Positions 9,050-16,370 of a stretch of DNA of 64,000 bases are shown here, one piece after another. The position numbers were made by a program, and so were the translations under genes. The notes below the pieces were generated by a model, which did no database searches, was not told where the DNA came from, and was given only the letters and a program-made list of their open reading frames with translations. How positions within the stretch are numbered: the stretch's first letter is position 1; every line of letters begins with the position of its first letter. Origin of the DNA: an uncultured Pseudomonadota bacterium (lineage in GTDB: Bacteria; Pseudomonadota; Gammaproteobacteria; Steroidobacterales; Woeseiaceae); contig CAJXJW010000002.1 in NCBI GenBank assembly GCA_913055625.1, positions 536,084 to 600,083 on the forward strand. The letters are read 5' to 3'.

Positions 9050-10678
9050 ATGCGCAAAGCAGTCATCGGCTATCTGCCGGCCGTCATCGTTTCCGCTCTC
9101 CTGCCGCTGCTCGCGGCCTGCGCCGTCGGCGGCGAGCCGACGAGCGAACCGCGCGGCCTCACGCTCATTCATGCCAACGACACGTACCGCATCGACGCTG
9201 TCGAGAATGGAACCGCCGGCGGCTTCGGACGGCTCGTCACGATCACGCGGGAAGCTCAGGCGGAAGGGCGCGACGTCCGCCTGACGCACGGCGGTGATTT
9301 CCTGTACCCGTCTCTCGAGAGCCAGGTCTGGGACGGCGCGCAGATGGTCGATGCCCTGAACTTTCTCGACCGCGTCGCGCCGCTGTACGCGGTGATCGGC
9401 AATCACGAGACGGACCCACGATCGCCGGAGGCCCTGGTCGCCGCGGTGCGAGCTTCGACGTTCGACTGGCTCGGCGACAACTACCGTTTCGCAACGCGGC
9501 AGCCCGACGTTGACGCCGCGTTGCGGCGCGAGTTCACGTTCGAGGCCGGCGGTTACATGATCGGCGTGTTCGCATTGACGATGCACGCGGACGACGGCGG
9601 CAACGATCGGGAGTACCTGCCGGTCGACGCCGACTACCTCGGCCATGCGGAGCAGGCGATCCGCGGCCTCGAAGCCGCCGGGGCGGACCTGATCTTCGGC
9701 TTGACGCACCTGCACATCTGGGAGGACGAGCGCATTGCCGCGCTGCGCGCGGATCACCCGACGTTCCAGTTCATCGTCGGCGGGCACGAACACGAGCCGG
9801 AATACCTGCACCCGTCGGCGGACCGGGCGGCAGTCATGAAAGGTGCCTCGAACGCCCGCAGTGTGTGGCGCATCGATATCGATGCCGGCCGCGACGGCCT
9901 GCCGGTCGTGACGGACGCGCGCCTCGTGACGCTGGACGAGCGGGTTGCGGCCGATCCGGCGTACGCCGACCTCGAGCGGAAGTGGCGTGTCCAGCTGCTC
10001 GAGAAGTTTCCGTTCATCACCGCGCGCGTCGGCGTCGCGACCGCGCCGATGGACGCGCGGGAGGTCACGATACGCAACCGCGAGTCGGCGTGGGGGAGTT
10101 TCATCGCCGATCAGATGCGTGGCGCGTTCGGGTCGCCGGCCGCGGATCTCGCGTTTCTCAACAGCGGCACGCTGCGGCTGGACGACTGGATTCGCGGCGA
10201 CATCCACTTCGAGGACATCGGGCGCACGTTCGGCTTTTCGTCGTTCCTGCGGCGGTTGGCACTCACCGGCGCCGAGTTCCGGGAAATCCTGGAGGCCGGT
10301 TTCCGCGGGTCCGCGCCGAGCCAGGGCTACTTCCCGCAGGTGTCCGGTTTTCGCGTCTGCGTGAATCGCAGCCGGCCGGCGGGAGAACGAATCGTGAGCC
10401 TGCAGGTACCGGCCGGGGACGGTTGGTCCGAGATCGATCCGGACCGGCAGTACAGCGTCGTCGTGCCGGATTTCCTGTACCGCGGTGGTGACGGGTACCG
10501 CCTTCCGCAGGATCGCGACGTGTCCCTGCCGGCCTCGGAACTCAAGTACCTCGTACTCGACGCGATCATGGCGGCACAGGCAGAGGGACGGACCGTCGGC
10601 ACGCCGGTGGACCCGGCGAACCCGCGCGTCGTCATCCGGGAATTGCCGGACGCGGCGTGCTTCCCGGACGGGACCTGA
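9050..10678 (+). CDS. UshA-like 5'-nucleotidase lipoprotein
   Basis: 542-residue exported metallophosphatase. A lipobox with Cys24 follows the hydrophobic leader. The metallophosphoesterase domain shows HANDTYRID (41-49), HGGDF (80-84), GNHETD (117-122) and GGHEHEPEYLH. The C-terminal half is the 5'-nucleotidase C domain, including the NSGTLR substrate block. The expected NDxH at the first metal motif is NDTY here, a variant I associate with some bacterial relatives, so metal ligation may differ. It is predicted to produce nucleosides in the periplasm or at the surface. RBS is a strong GAGGAGG. Divergent from the e(P4)-like phosphatase gene. Confidence 0.9.
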   Translation: MRKAVIGYLPAVIVSALLPLLAACAVGGEPTSEPRGLTLIHANDTYRIDAVENGTAGGFGRLVTITREAQAEGRDVRLTHGGDFLYPSLESQVWDGAQMVDALNFLDRVAPLYAVIGNHETDPRSPEALVAAVRASTFDWLGDNYRFATRQPDVDAALRREFTFEAGGYMIGVFALTMHADDGGNDREYLPVDADYLGHAEQAIRGLEAAGADLIFGLTHLHIWEDERIAALRADHPTFQFIVGGHEHEPEYLHPSADRAAVMKGASNARSVWRIDIDAGRDGLPVVTDARLVTLDERVAADPAYADLERKWRVQLLEKFPFITARVGVATAPMDAREVTIRNRESAWGSFIADQMRGAFGSPAADLAFLNSGTLRLDDWIRGDIHFEDIGRTFGFSSFLRRLALTGAEFREILEAGFRGSAPSQGYFPQVSGFRVCVNRSRPAGERIVSLQVPAGDGWSEIDPDRQYSVVVPDFLYRGGDGYRLPQDRDVSLPASELKYLVLDAIMAAQAEGRTVGTPVDPANPRVVIRELPDAACFPDGT

Positions 10679-10683
10679 CGCAC

Positions 10684-10713
10684 AAAAAAAGCGGCGCCCC
10701 GGAGGGCGCCGCT
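10684..10713 (-). terminator. Intrinsic terminator between 5'-nucleotidase and TonB receptor genes
   Basis: A perfect 10-bp stem, AGCGGCGCCC with GGGCGCCGCT, and a CGGA loop (10690-10713). On the minus strand it is followed by a run of seven U (A-tract 10684-10690), so it terminates the TonB receptor transcript. On the plus strand only a short CTT follows, so action on the 5'-nucleotidase mRNA would be weak. Confidence 0.88.
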
Positions 10714-10738
10714 CTTACTTCCCAAGCCGTGGTAAGGC

Positions 10739-13700
10739 CTAGTTGCCCCAGCGGATGTCGATGCCGAGACGGGCTTCCCACAGGCTGCTGTTGACGATGG
10801 TGCGTTCCATCGCCGACTCGCTGAACGAGTCGTAGTAATACTGGCCCGTGTCCTCGATGACCGCACCCTGGACGAAGACCGGCGTGAAGAACACCGAGTC
10901 GGTGATCTTGCCCCAGTCGTCGTTCAGCAGGTTGCCGAGGTTGTAGACCTTCAGGTACAGGCGGCCCCAGAGGTCGCCCGGCAGCGGGATTTCCTGGCTG
11001 ACCCGCAGGTCGAAGCGGGTCGACCAGTCGGCGTGCCGCTGGTTGCGCTCCGTGAAGCCGGAGCCCAGGCCCTCGCCCTGCACCCAGGAGAAGAACTCCG
11101 CTTGATCGAAGCCGTCGCCAAACACCACGTTCGGGTCGTCCGCGCCGGTCGGCACGTACAGCAGGTGACGACCGAAGAAGCCGTCGCCCTCGAGCCGGAT
11201 GCAGTCGAGGCCAGTGAAGTCCTCGCAGTCACCCGTCGACGCGCCCGACATGCCGTAGCTCTGCGGCTGGCCTTCGTTCCAGTAGCCGAACAGCGTGACC
11301 CGTGTCAGCGCATCGGCGAAGAACGAGTGCTCCCAGTCGAGGCGCAGCGTGACGCGCTGCGGCACGAGGTAGTTCGACGTGGCGGCCGACGGATTGTTGA
11401 CGTCCAGCAGCGCCGTGTTGTCGAAGTTCGAACCGGCCGTCGACGACGTCATCGGGCTGACGTCCTCGGCGTCCACGTAGGCGTAGCCGAGCAGCACGTC
11501 GAGGCCCCAGTCGAAGGACTTCTGCGCCACGATCGAGAACGCGTGGGAACGCGGGTTCGCGTCCGAGTTCGTCAGCATGTAGTTGTCGACGATGCCCGGG
11601 ATGTAGCCGTAGATCGGCGCGCCGGCCGACGTGGTACCGATCTGCTCTTCGGCGACGTCGACGTAGTACGCCTGGCGTTCGCCGCGCGAGTACAGGTAGT
11701 CCATGTCCAGCGTGATGCCCCACCACGGCGTGTCCCAGGTGCCGCCGAGCGCGAACTTCCATTCCCGCGGCTGCTCGTAGTTCGGGTCGATCAGTGCGAG
11801 GAACGAGTCGTTCGCGTCGGCCGGGGAGACGGCAAGCACGTCGTCGACCATGGCTTGCGGGACGTCGTAGCCCGGCAATCCGCCGTCCGACAGCGTGATC
11901 GAGTCCGCCATGCCCGGCAGGATCGTCCAGGAGCAGACGCCCGTCTCGTCCTCGAAGCTCGGCCGCGACGAGCTCGTGCAGTCGCGGCGTTCGAACTGCG
12001 CGTTCGTCAGGCCGTCGTTGCTCCACGCGTTCGAAATCCAGACGTTCGGGTTGCCGCCGGAGTACAGGCCGACACCGCCGCGCAGCGTAACGTCGTCGGC
12101 GACGCCCCAGGTGAAGCCGATACGCGGCATCAGCAGGTCGAGGCCGTCGATGTTCGCATCATTGCGAATGCCGGTCGCGTCGAAGAAGGCCTGGTTGAAG
12201 ACCGGGCGGTCGCTGGAGTCGAACCACTCGTAACGCAGGCCGGCGACGATCGTCAGGTCGAGCTGGTCGAAGAACATCTCGTCCTGGACGTACAGCGTGT
12301 TCAGCGTGTTGCTGAACAGCGCCGCCGCGTCGTTCGGGTCGTTCGACCCGCCGCCGCTGCCGTAGTACACGCGGTTGGCGCGGCCCAGCTCGAAGCGGTC
12401 GATGCCGGATGCGCCGCAACCGTTGACCCCGTCGAAACGCTCTTGAGCGGTCAGCGCGGCGCAGGCCGGGTCGTTGTCGCCCGAGTCGTCGAAGAAGCGG
12501 TACTCGCCGCCGTTCGAGTGCTGTACGAAGATGTTGAAGATCTCCAGCTCTTCGGACTCGTAGCCGCCGGTGATCACGTGGTCGCCGACCAGCCACTGCG
12601 CGGACAACTTGATGAGTTCCGATTCGTTCGCGAGGCTGTTCGCCTGGCGCGAGTCGTCGGCGCCGAGGTAGACGGTGTTGCCGCCGATGCTGACCTGCAT
12701 TTCGCCGAAGTCCTTCGGACCCACGGTGACCTGGGAGTCGTTCATCTCGGCCGTGTTGTAGAAGATCTCCGTGGAGAACGTATCCGTCCACTGCGAGGTC
12801 AGCTTCGCGGTGAAGACCTCGAATTCCGCGCCCTTCGTGTAGAAGTGGTTCGCGAATTCGAATTCGTTGTCGTCGCCGTCCGAGTCACGCAGCTGCGAGC
12901 CTTCGTAGTAGTTGTAGATGACCGATGCGGTGTGGCTGTCGGCGATGTCCCAGTCGAGACGGACGAGGTACTTCTCGTCTTCCTGCAGGCCGTCGCCCGG
13001 CTGGCCGTTGCCGTCGTAGTTGTAGACGCTCTGGGCAATCGTATTGATGCGGTCGTAATCCGCCTGGCTCAGCCAGTCGCGCTCGTCGCCATTGCCCGAC
13101 CCGTCATAACCGCGGGCGAGGAAGCGCGGTGTCTCCGAATCCTCGTAGGCCGCGTAGAAGAACAACCGGTCCTTGATGATCGGACCGCCGACACTGAAGC
13201 CGCGGTAGGTCTTGTCGTAGGAAACCGGGCTGCCGTAGTCGCTGTCGTCGTCCGCGACCGTGTCGCCGCGGAAGTCGTCACTGGAGTACTCGTAGAAGGC
13301 CTTGAACTCGAACTCGTTCGTGCCCGACTTCGTGACCGCATTGATGTTGCAGGCCGAGAAGCCGCCGTAGGTGACGTCGAAGGGCGCGAGTTCCACCGCG
13401 ACCTGTTCGAGCGCATCGTACGGGAACGGCTGGCCGACCGCGGTCGCGTAGCCGTTTTCGTTCAGACCGAAGCGGTCGGACTGGCTGACGCCGTCCAGCG
13501 TGATCTGGTTGAAGCGCGGGTGTTTGCCCACGCAGTTGACGCCGAAGCCGTCCTCGTCGAAGTCGACCATCAGGCGGGGATCGATGCCGTAGACGTCGGA
13601 GATGTCGCGGCTGAACGCGACCGCGCCTTCCAGGTCGTCCAGGGAGAACGTCGCGGACGGTCCGGCCGCCACTTCGACGAGTTCGCCGGTCTGGCCGATG

Positions 13701-14092
13701 GCGACGATTTCCTCGATCTCTTCCTGCTGCTGCAGGTTGATGATCAGGCTGTACGTGTCGCCGACCGAAATCAGCGGTACGTCGACCGTCTTCGTGCTGT
13801 TCACCGTGACCCGGTACGGGCCGCCGGGCAGCAGGCGGGCGGCGAAGAAGAGGCCGTCGGCGTTAGACGTATAGGCGCGCGTGGTGCCGCTGCGGAGGTC
13901 CTCGACGACGACCGAGGCGCTCACGACCGGGCCGCCGTTCGGATCCAGGACCTTGCCGCGAATGGATGCCGTGGTCTGCTGTGCGTTTCCTGCAACAGGC
14001 AGTGCCAGCATTAAGCCGGCGACCATCAGGGCGATGCCTTTTCGGGCGATCAACCCGAGCCGCGATCCGAGGGTGCGATTTGCTTGTTTCAT
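10739..14092 (-). CDS. TonB-dependent receptor with N-terminal carboxypeptidase-regulatory-like domain (Oar-like)
   Basis: 1117-residue outer-membrane protein. The signal peptide (first ~37 residues, ending VAGNAQ) is followed by a carboxypeptidase-regulatory-like beta-sandwich starting at TTASIRGKVLDPNGGPV. After that come a plug region and a long barrel rich in acidic loops and aromatic residues; the length and layout match Oar-type receptors for large ligands. ATG at 14092 was chosen because it starts the signal peptide; an in-frame start 18 codons earlier adds an unlikely leader. The C-terminus is RWGN rather than the usual terminal aromatic. The ligand is unknown; location among nucleotidases suggests oligonucleotides or nucleosides (inference). 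A palindromic operator candidate lies upstream, and a terminator follows. Confidence 0.88.
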   Translation of the reverse strand: MKQANRTLGSRLGLIARKGIALMVAGLMLALPVAGNAQQTTASIRGKVLDPNGGPVVSASVVVEDLRSGTTRAYTSNADGLFFAARLLPGGPYRVTVNSTKTVDVPLISVGDTYSLIINLQQQEEIEEIVAIGQTGELVEVAAGPSATFSLDDLEGAVAFSRDISDVYGIDPRLMVDFDEDGFGVNCVGKHPRFNQITLDGVSQSDRFGLNENGYATAVGQPFPYDALEQVAVELAPFDVTYGGFSACNINAVTKSGTNEFEFKAFYEYSSDDFRGDTVADDDSDYGSPVSYDKTYRGFSVGGPIIKDRLFFYAAYEDSETPRFLARGYDGSGNGDERDWLSQADYDRINTIAQSVYNYDGNGQPGDGLQEDEKYLVRLDWDIADSHTASVIYNYYEGSQLRDSDGDDNEFEFANHFYTKGAEFEVFTAKLTSQWTDTFSTEIFYNTAEMNDSQVTVGPKDFGEMQVSIGGNTVYLGADDSRQANSLANESELIKLSAQWLVGDHVITGGYESEELEIFNIFVQHSNGGEYRFFDDSGDNDPACAALTAQERFDGVNGCGASGIDRFELGRANRVYYGSGGGSNDPNDAAALFSNTLNTLYVQDEMFFDQLDLTIVAGLRYEWFDSSDRPVFNQAFFDATGIRNDANIDGLDLLMPRIGFTWGVADDVTLRGGVGLYSGGNPNVWISNAWSNDGLTNAQFERRDCTSSSRPSFEDETGVCSWTILPGMADSITLSDGGLPGYDVPQAMVDDVLAVSPADANDSFLALIDPNYEQPREWKFALGGTWDTPWWGITLDMDYLYSRGERQAYYVDVAEEQIGTTSAGAPIYGYIPGIVDNYMLTNSDANPRSHAFSIVAQKSFDWGLDVLLGYAYVDAEDVSPMTSSTAGSNFDNTALLDVNNPSAATSNYLVPQRVTLRLDWEHSFFADALTRVTLFGYWNEGQPQSYGMSGASTGDCEDFTGLDCIRLEGDGFFGRHLLYVPTGADDPNVVFGDGFDQAEFFSWVQGEGLGSGFTERNQRHADWSTRFDLRVSQEIPLPGDLWGRLYLKVYNLGNLLNDDWGKITDSVFFTPVFVQGAVIEDTGQYYYDSFSESAMERTIVNSSLWEARLGIDIRWGN

Positions 14093-14133
14093 TATGATCC
14101 CCAGGGTTGGAAAGGGGCGAAAGAATAGGCCAC

Positions 14134-14148
14134 GAATGTGACACATTC
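14134..14148 (-). promoter_or_regulatory. Palindromic operator candidate upstream of TonB receptor 1
   Basis: GAATGTG and CACATTC form perfect 7-bp arms around one base. The centre is about 49 bp upstream of the receptor start codon and lies downstream of an AT-rich TATAAATTTAATAC stretch that could hold the -10. GGCC tetranucleotides flank both sides, extending the dyad. Position and symmetry suit a dimeric repressor. The AT-rich 14.09-14.35 kb gap otherwise contains no gene. Confidence 0.5.
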
Positions 14149-14352
14149 ATTTCGGCCACAATGTTTACCGAAGTATTAAATTTATAGGATTCGGGCGTTT
14201 TTGGTCGCTCTGAGGCCCGCTTTGAAAGCAATCTAGCGCAGCAAAAATGCCGGTGCAATAAGGGTTTGTGGGCCGGCGCGCGGTGCGGCCGCGCGTGCGC
14301 CGGCGCACCGGGGCGGGGCAGTCCAGAAAGCCGTTTACGAGATTGTTACAAG

Positions 14353-15408
14353 CTATTGTTTTTGGGTCGAATGGACCGTCACGGCGAGCGGCCAGTGATC
14401 GGAAACGCCCGATAATGACGCAGCGTCGTAGCGGCGCGGCGTGCCGTCCGGTGTCTTCTGGGCGGCCACTTCGTTCGCAAGTCGAACCGAATCTGCGCGA
14501 ATCGTCCATGTTGCATTTTCGCTACGCGGCGCCGACCAGAGGATCATGTCGAGGAACGACCAGCTGTCGTCACGGGCGTAGTACTGCGTGCCGGGGCACC
14601 CGTCGCAGCCGGTTTCGTGCGCCACGGTCCAGCCCGGCCGCACGAACTGCCCGAGCAGTCCCAGGGCGGCGTCCTCGCTGCTCGTCGTGTTGAAGTCGCC
14701 GGCGGCGAAGGCGTGGCGATCGTCCGGCAGCGCTGCGCGCAGGGCGTTCAGGTGCTCGTAGGCGCGAACGCGCATGTCGGTCGGGTGAAATGGCGCCGGG
14801 AAATGCACGGCGAAACCGGTCAGCAGCGTGCCGTCCGGTAGTTCGAACGTCGCCTCGAGCACGCCGCGCGTATCGGGTTCGCGGTCCGGATGGTCCGGGA
14901 AGCCCAGTGGGTGCAGGGTCGGCTCGCCCACGAGCGGCAAGCGCGACAGGAAGCCCGCGTCGATGCCGCGCCGGTCCTGGCCCTCGAGCAGGATGGCGGG
15001 ACCGTAGCCGAGATCGGCGAGCAATTCCGTGCGCAGGCGATCGAGCAGTGCGGCGTGTTCGACCTCCTGGAAGGCGATGATGTCCGGGCCGCCCTCGACC
15101 TGGCGGATCACCTCGGCGATCGCCCCCAGCTTGTGCTCGAGAACGGCGTCGCTCCAGTCCAGTTCCAGGCAGTCCGTCCGCCAGCGATCGACGGGTATCG
15201 GCGCGCAGGCCGCGGCGTGCGCGTCGTTCTGCTTCGCCGCGCGCGGCAGGTAGGTCTCGTCGGTATGGTCCGGGTCGTCGGTCGTGTCGAACAGGTTCTC
15301 GACGTTGAACGTCATGATCGTAACCGCGGCCGGCGGCGGCTCATCCGGTGCGCCGCAACCCGCGAGCAGGACCGTGGCGACGAGGGACAGGGCGGAGCGT
15401 CGTTTCAT
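14353..15408 (-). CDS. Endonuclease/exonuclease/phosphatase-family lipoprotein
   Basis: 351-residue exported EEP-fold enzyme; lipobox Cys18 after a short leader. Active-site blocks are intact: TFNVENLF (Asn35), FQEVEH (Glu115, metal ligand), GDFNTT (Asp238, Asn240) and the terminal SDHWPL (Asp337, His338, catalytic pair). EEP proteins cleave phosphodiesters or phosphomonoesters in nucleic acids, inositol phosphates or sphingomyelin. Here, beside phosphatases and nucleoside genes, a surface DNase or RNase is the favoured inference. Its ATG overlaps the stop of the upstream beta-propeller gene (ATGA), so the two are co-translated. Confidence 0.85.
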   Translation of the reverse strand: MKRRSALSLVATVLLAGCGAPDEPPPAAVTIMTFNVENLFDTTDDPDHTDETYLPRAAKQNDAHAAACAPIPVDRWRTDCLELDWSDAVLEHKLGAIAEVIRQVEGGPDIIAFQEVEHAALLDRLRTELLADLGYGPAILLEGQDRRGIDAGFLSRLPLVGEPTLHPLGFPDHPDREPDTRGVLEATFELPDGTLLTGFAVHFPAPFHPTDMRVRAYEHLNALRAALPDDRHAFAAGDFNTTSSEDAALGLLGQFVRPGWTVAHETGCDGCPGTQYYARDDSWSFLDMILWSAPRSENATWTIRADSVRLANEVAAQKTPDGTPRRYDAASLSGVSDHWPLAVTVHSTQKQ

Positions 15409-16370
15409 TGGGACTCCCGGGGTTCGGCGAGCAGTTCGATGTGCACGAGCGGGGCGTTCTTCGCTTCAACCGACACGTACAGCGAGCGGCCGTCGTCGAC
15501 GAACGTGACGGCCTCGGCGTCGGGAATCTTGCGCAGGTCCAGCCGCAAAGGCAATTCGGCGAGCGCCGTTTCCCAGTCCGGGTGCGCGGCGCGCCGGTAG
15601 TAGTAAAGCGCGCCGTAGGTGAGGACGACCAGCGCGTCGCCGCGCGGGGAGATCGTCATGCCGGTCGGCTGCCAGTACCAGTCCTTTGTCATCGGCGCGA
15701 CGTCGATTTCGGCACGTGTCGGTCGCGGGAGGCTGGCGACCGGGCCGAGGCGCGCCGCCACGACCGGCTCGTCGCGGGACACCCGCAGCGGCACCGAGTA
15801 CAGGACCGGCGGGACGTCGCGCTTGGAGAGTATGAGCACGCGGTCGCCGTCAATGGCCATCGCCTCGGCGTCGCGCGGACCGTCCGGGTAGCGAAAGTGA
15901 ACGCGCCATGCGGGCGGGACGCGGACGCGGTTGTCGACGGCGAGGTCGGGCTCGGCGACGGCGTACAGGGTCACGCTGTCGCGGCGGGCGTCGTTGTCGC
16001 CGGTGTCGGCGACGAGCAGGTGGGCGCGGCCGTCGTGCTCGAAGGCGGCGAGGTCTTCCCAGTCGTCGTTGTCGGCGTCTTCCAGCCAGATGCGCCCTCG
16101 CGTGTTGCCGGCGCGGTCGACGGCATACAGCCGCGCCTTGTCGCCGGAATCGTTGTGTACCCAGAGAACCGCCGGGTCGCGCAGGGAACCCGCGATGCCG
16201 CTGATCTCGTCGAGATCGGCATCCGCGACGCGGGCGTCAACGGTGAAGCGGATCGGCAGGTGTTCGCCCTTGTCCTGCGGCGGGGCCTCGCAGGCGGCGA
16301 GTAGCGCGCATAAAAAGAAGCCCGGCGCGAGGCCGGGCTTCCGATGGGATGCGGTGTCGATCCGGCGCAC
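15405..16370 (-). CDS. Beta-propeller (esterase-like/phytase-like) lipoprotein
   Basis: About 321 residues from a GTG at 16370. Repeated blades contain DEISGIAGS, WVHNDSGDKARLYAVD, DNDDWEDLA, VADTGDN and DAEAMAIDG, typical of six-bladed propellers annotated as esterase-like or SdiA-regulated-like; activity is uncertain. The start is awkward. The lipobox CALLAACEA is in this frame, but no ATG is. The only suitable in-frame start is the GTG that shares one base with the TAG of the TonB receptor, giving a basic leader and Cys29. The leader coding region contains a perfect intrinsic-terminator hairpin. The nearby ATG at 16311 is in another frame. Confidence 0.7.
   Translation of the reverse strand: MRRIDTASHRKPGLAPGFFLCALLAACEAPPQDKGEHLPIRFTVDARVADADLDEISGIAGSLRDPAVLWVHNDSGDKARLYAVDRAGNTRGRIWLEDADNDDWEDLAAFEHDGRAHLLVADTGDNDARRDSVTLYAVAEPDLAVDNRVRVPPAWRVHFRYPDGPRDAEAMAIDGDRVLILSKRDVPPVLYSVPLRVSRDEPVVAARLGPVASLPRPTRAEIDVAPMTKDWYWQPTGMTISPRGDALVVLTYGALYYYRRAAHPDWETALAELPLRLDLRKIPDAEAVTFVDDGRSLYVSVEAKNAPLVHIELLAEPRESQ
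16312..16341 (-). terminator. Terminator-like hairpin inside the lipoprotein leader
   Basis: A perfect 10-bp stem, GAAGCCCGGC with GCCGGGCTTC, a 5-nt loop, and five U on the minus strand. It begins 28 bp after the TonB receptor stop and lies within the predicted signal-peptide codons of the next gene. It should end most receptor transcripts and may attenuate the two downstream lipoprotein genes. Confidence 0.75.

Noticed and set aside
11033..14014. 993-codon open frame opposite the first TonB receptor
   Set aside because: Its translation is low-complexity Arg/Val/Ala/Asp with no domain, and the other strand encodes a typical receptor; this is a mirror frame of GC-rich codons.
16309..16311. 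ATG as start of the beta-propeller lipoprotein
   Set aside because: It is out of frame with the lipobox and the propeller; the frame it opens gives a short Arg-rich peptide.
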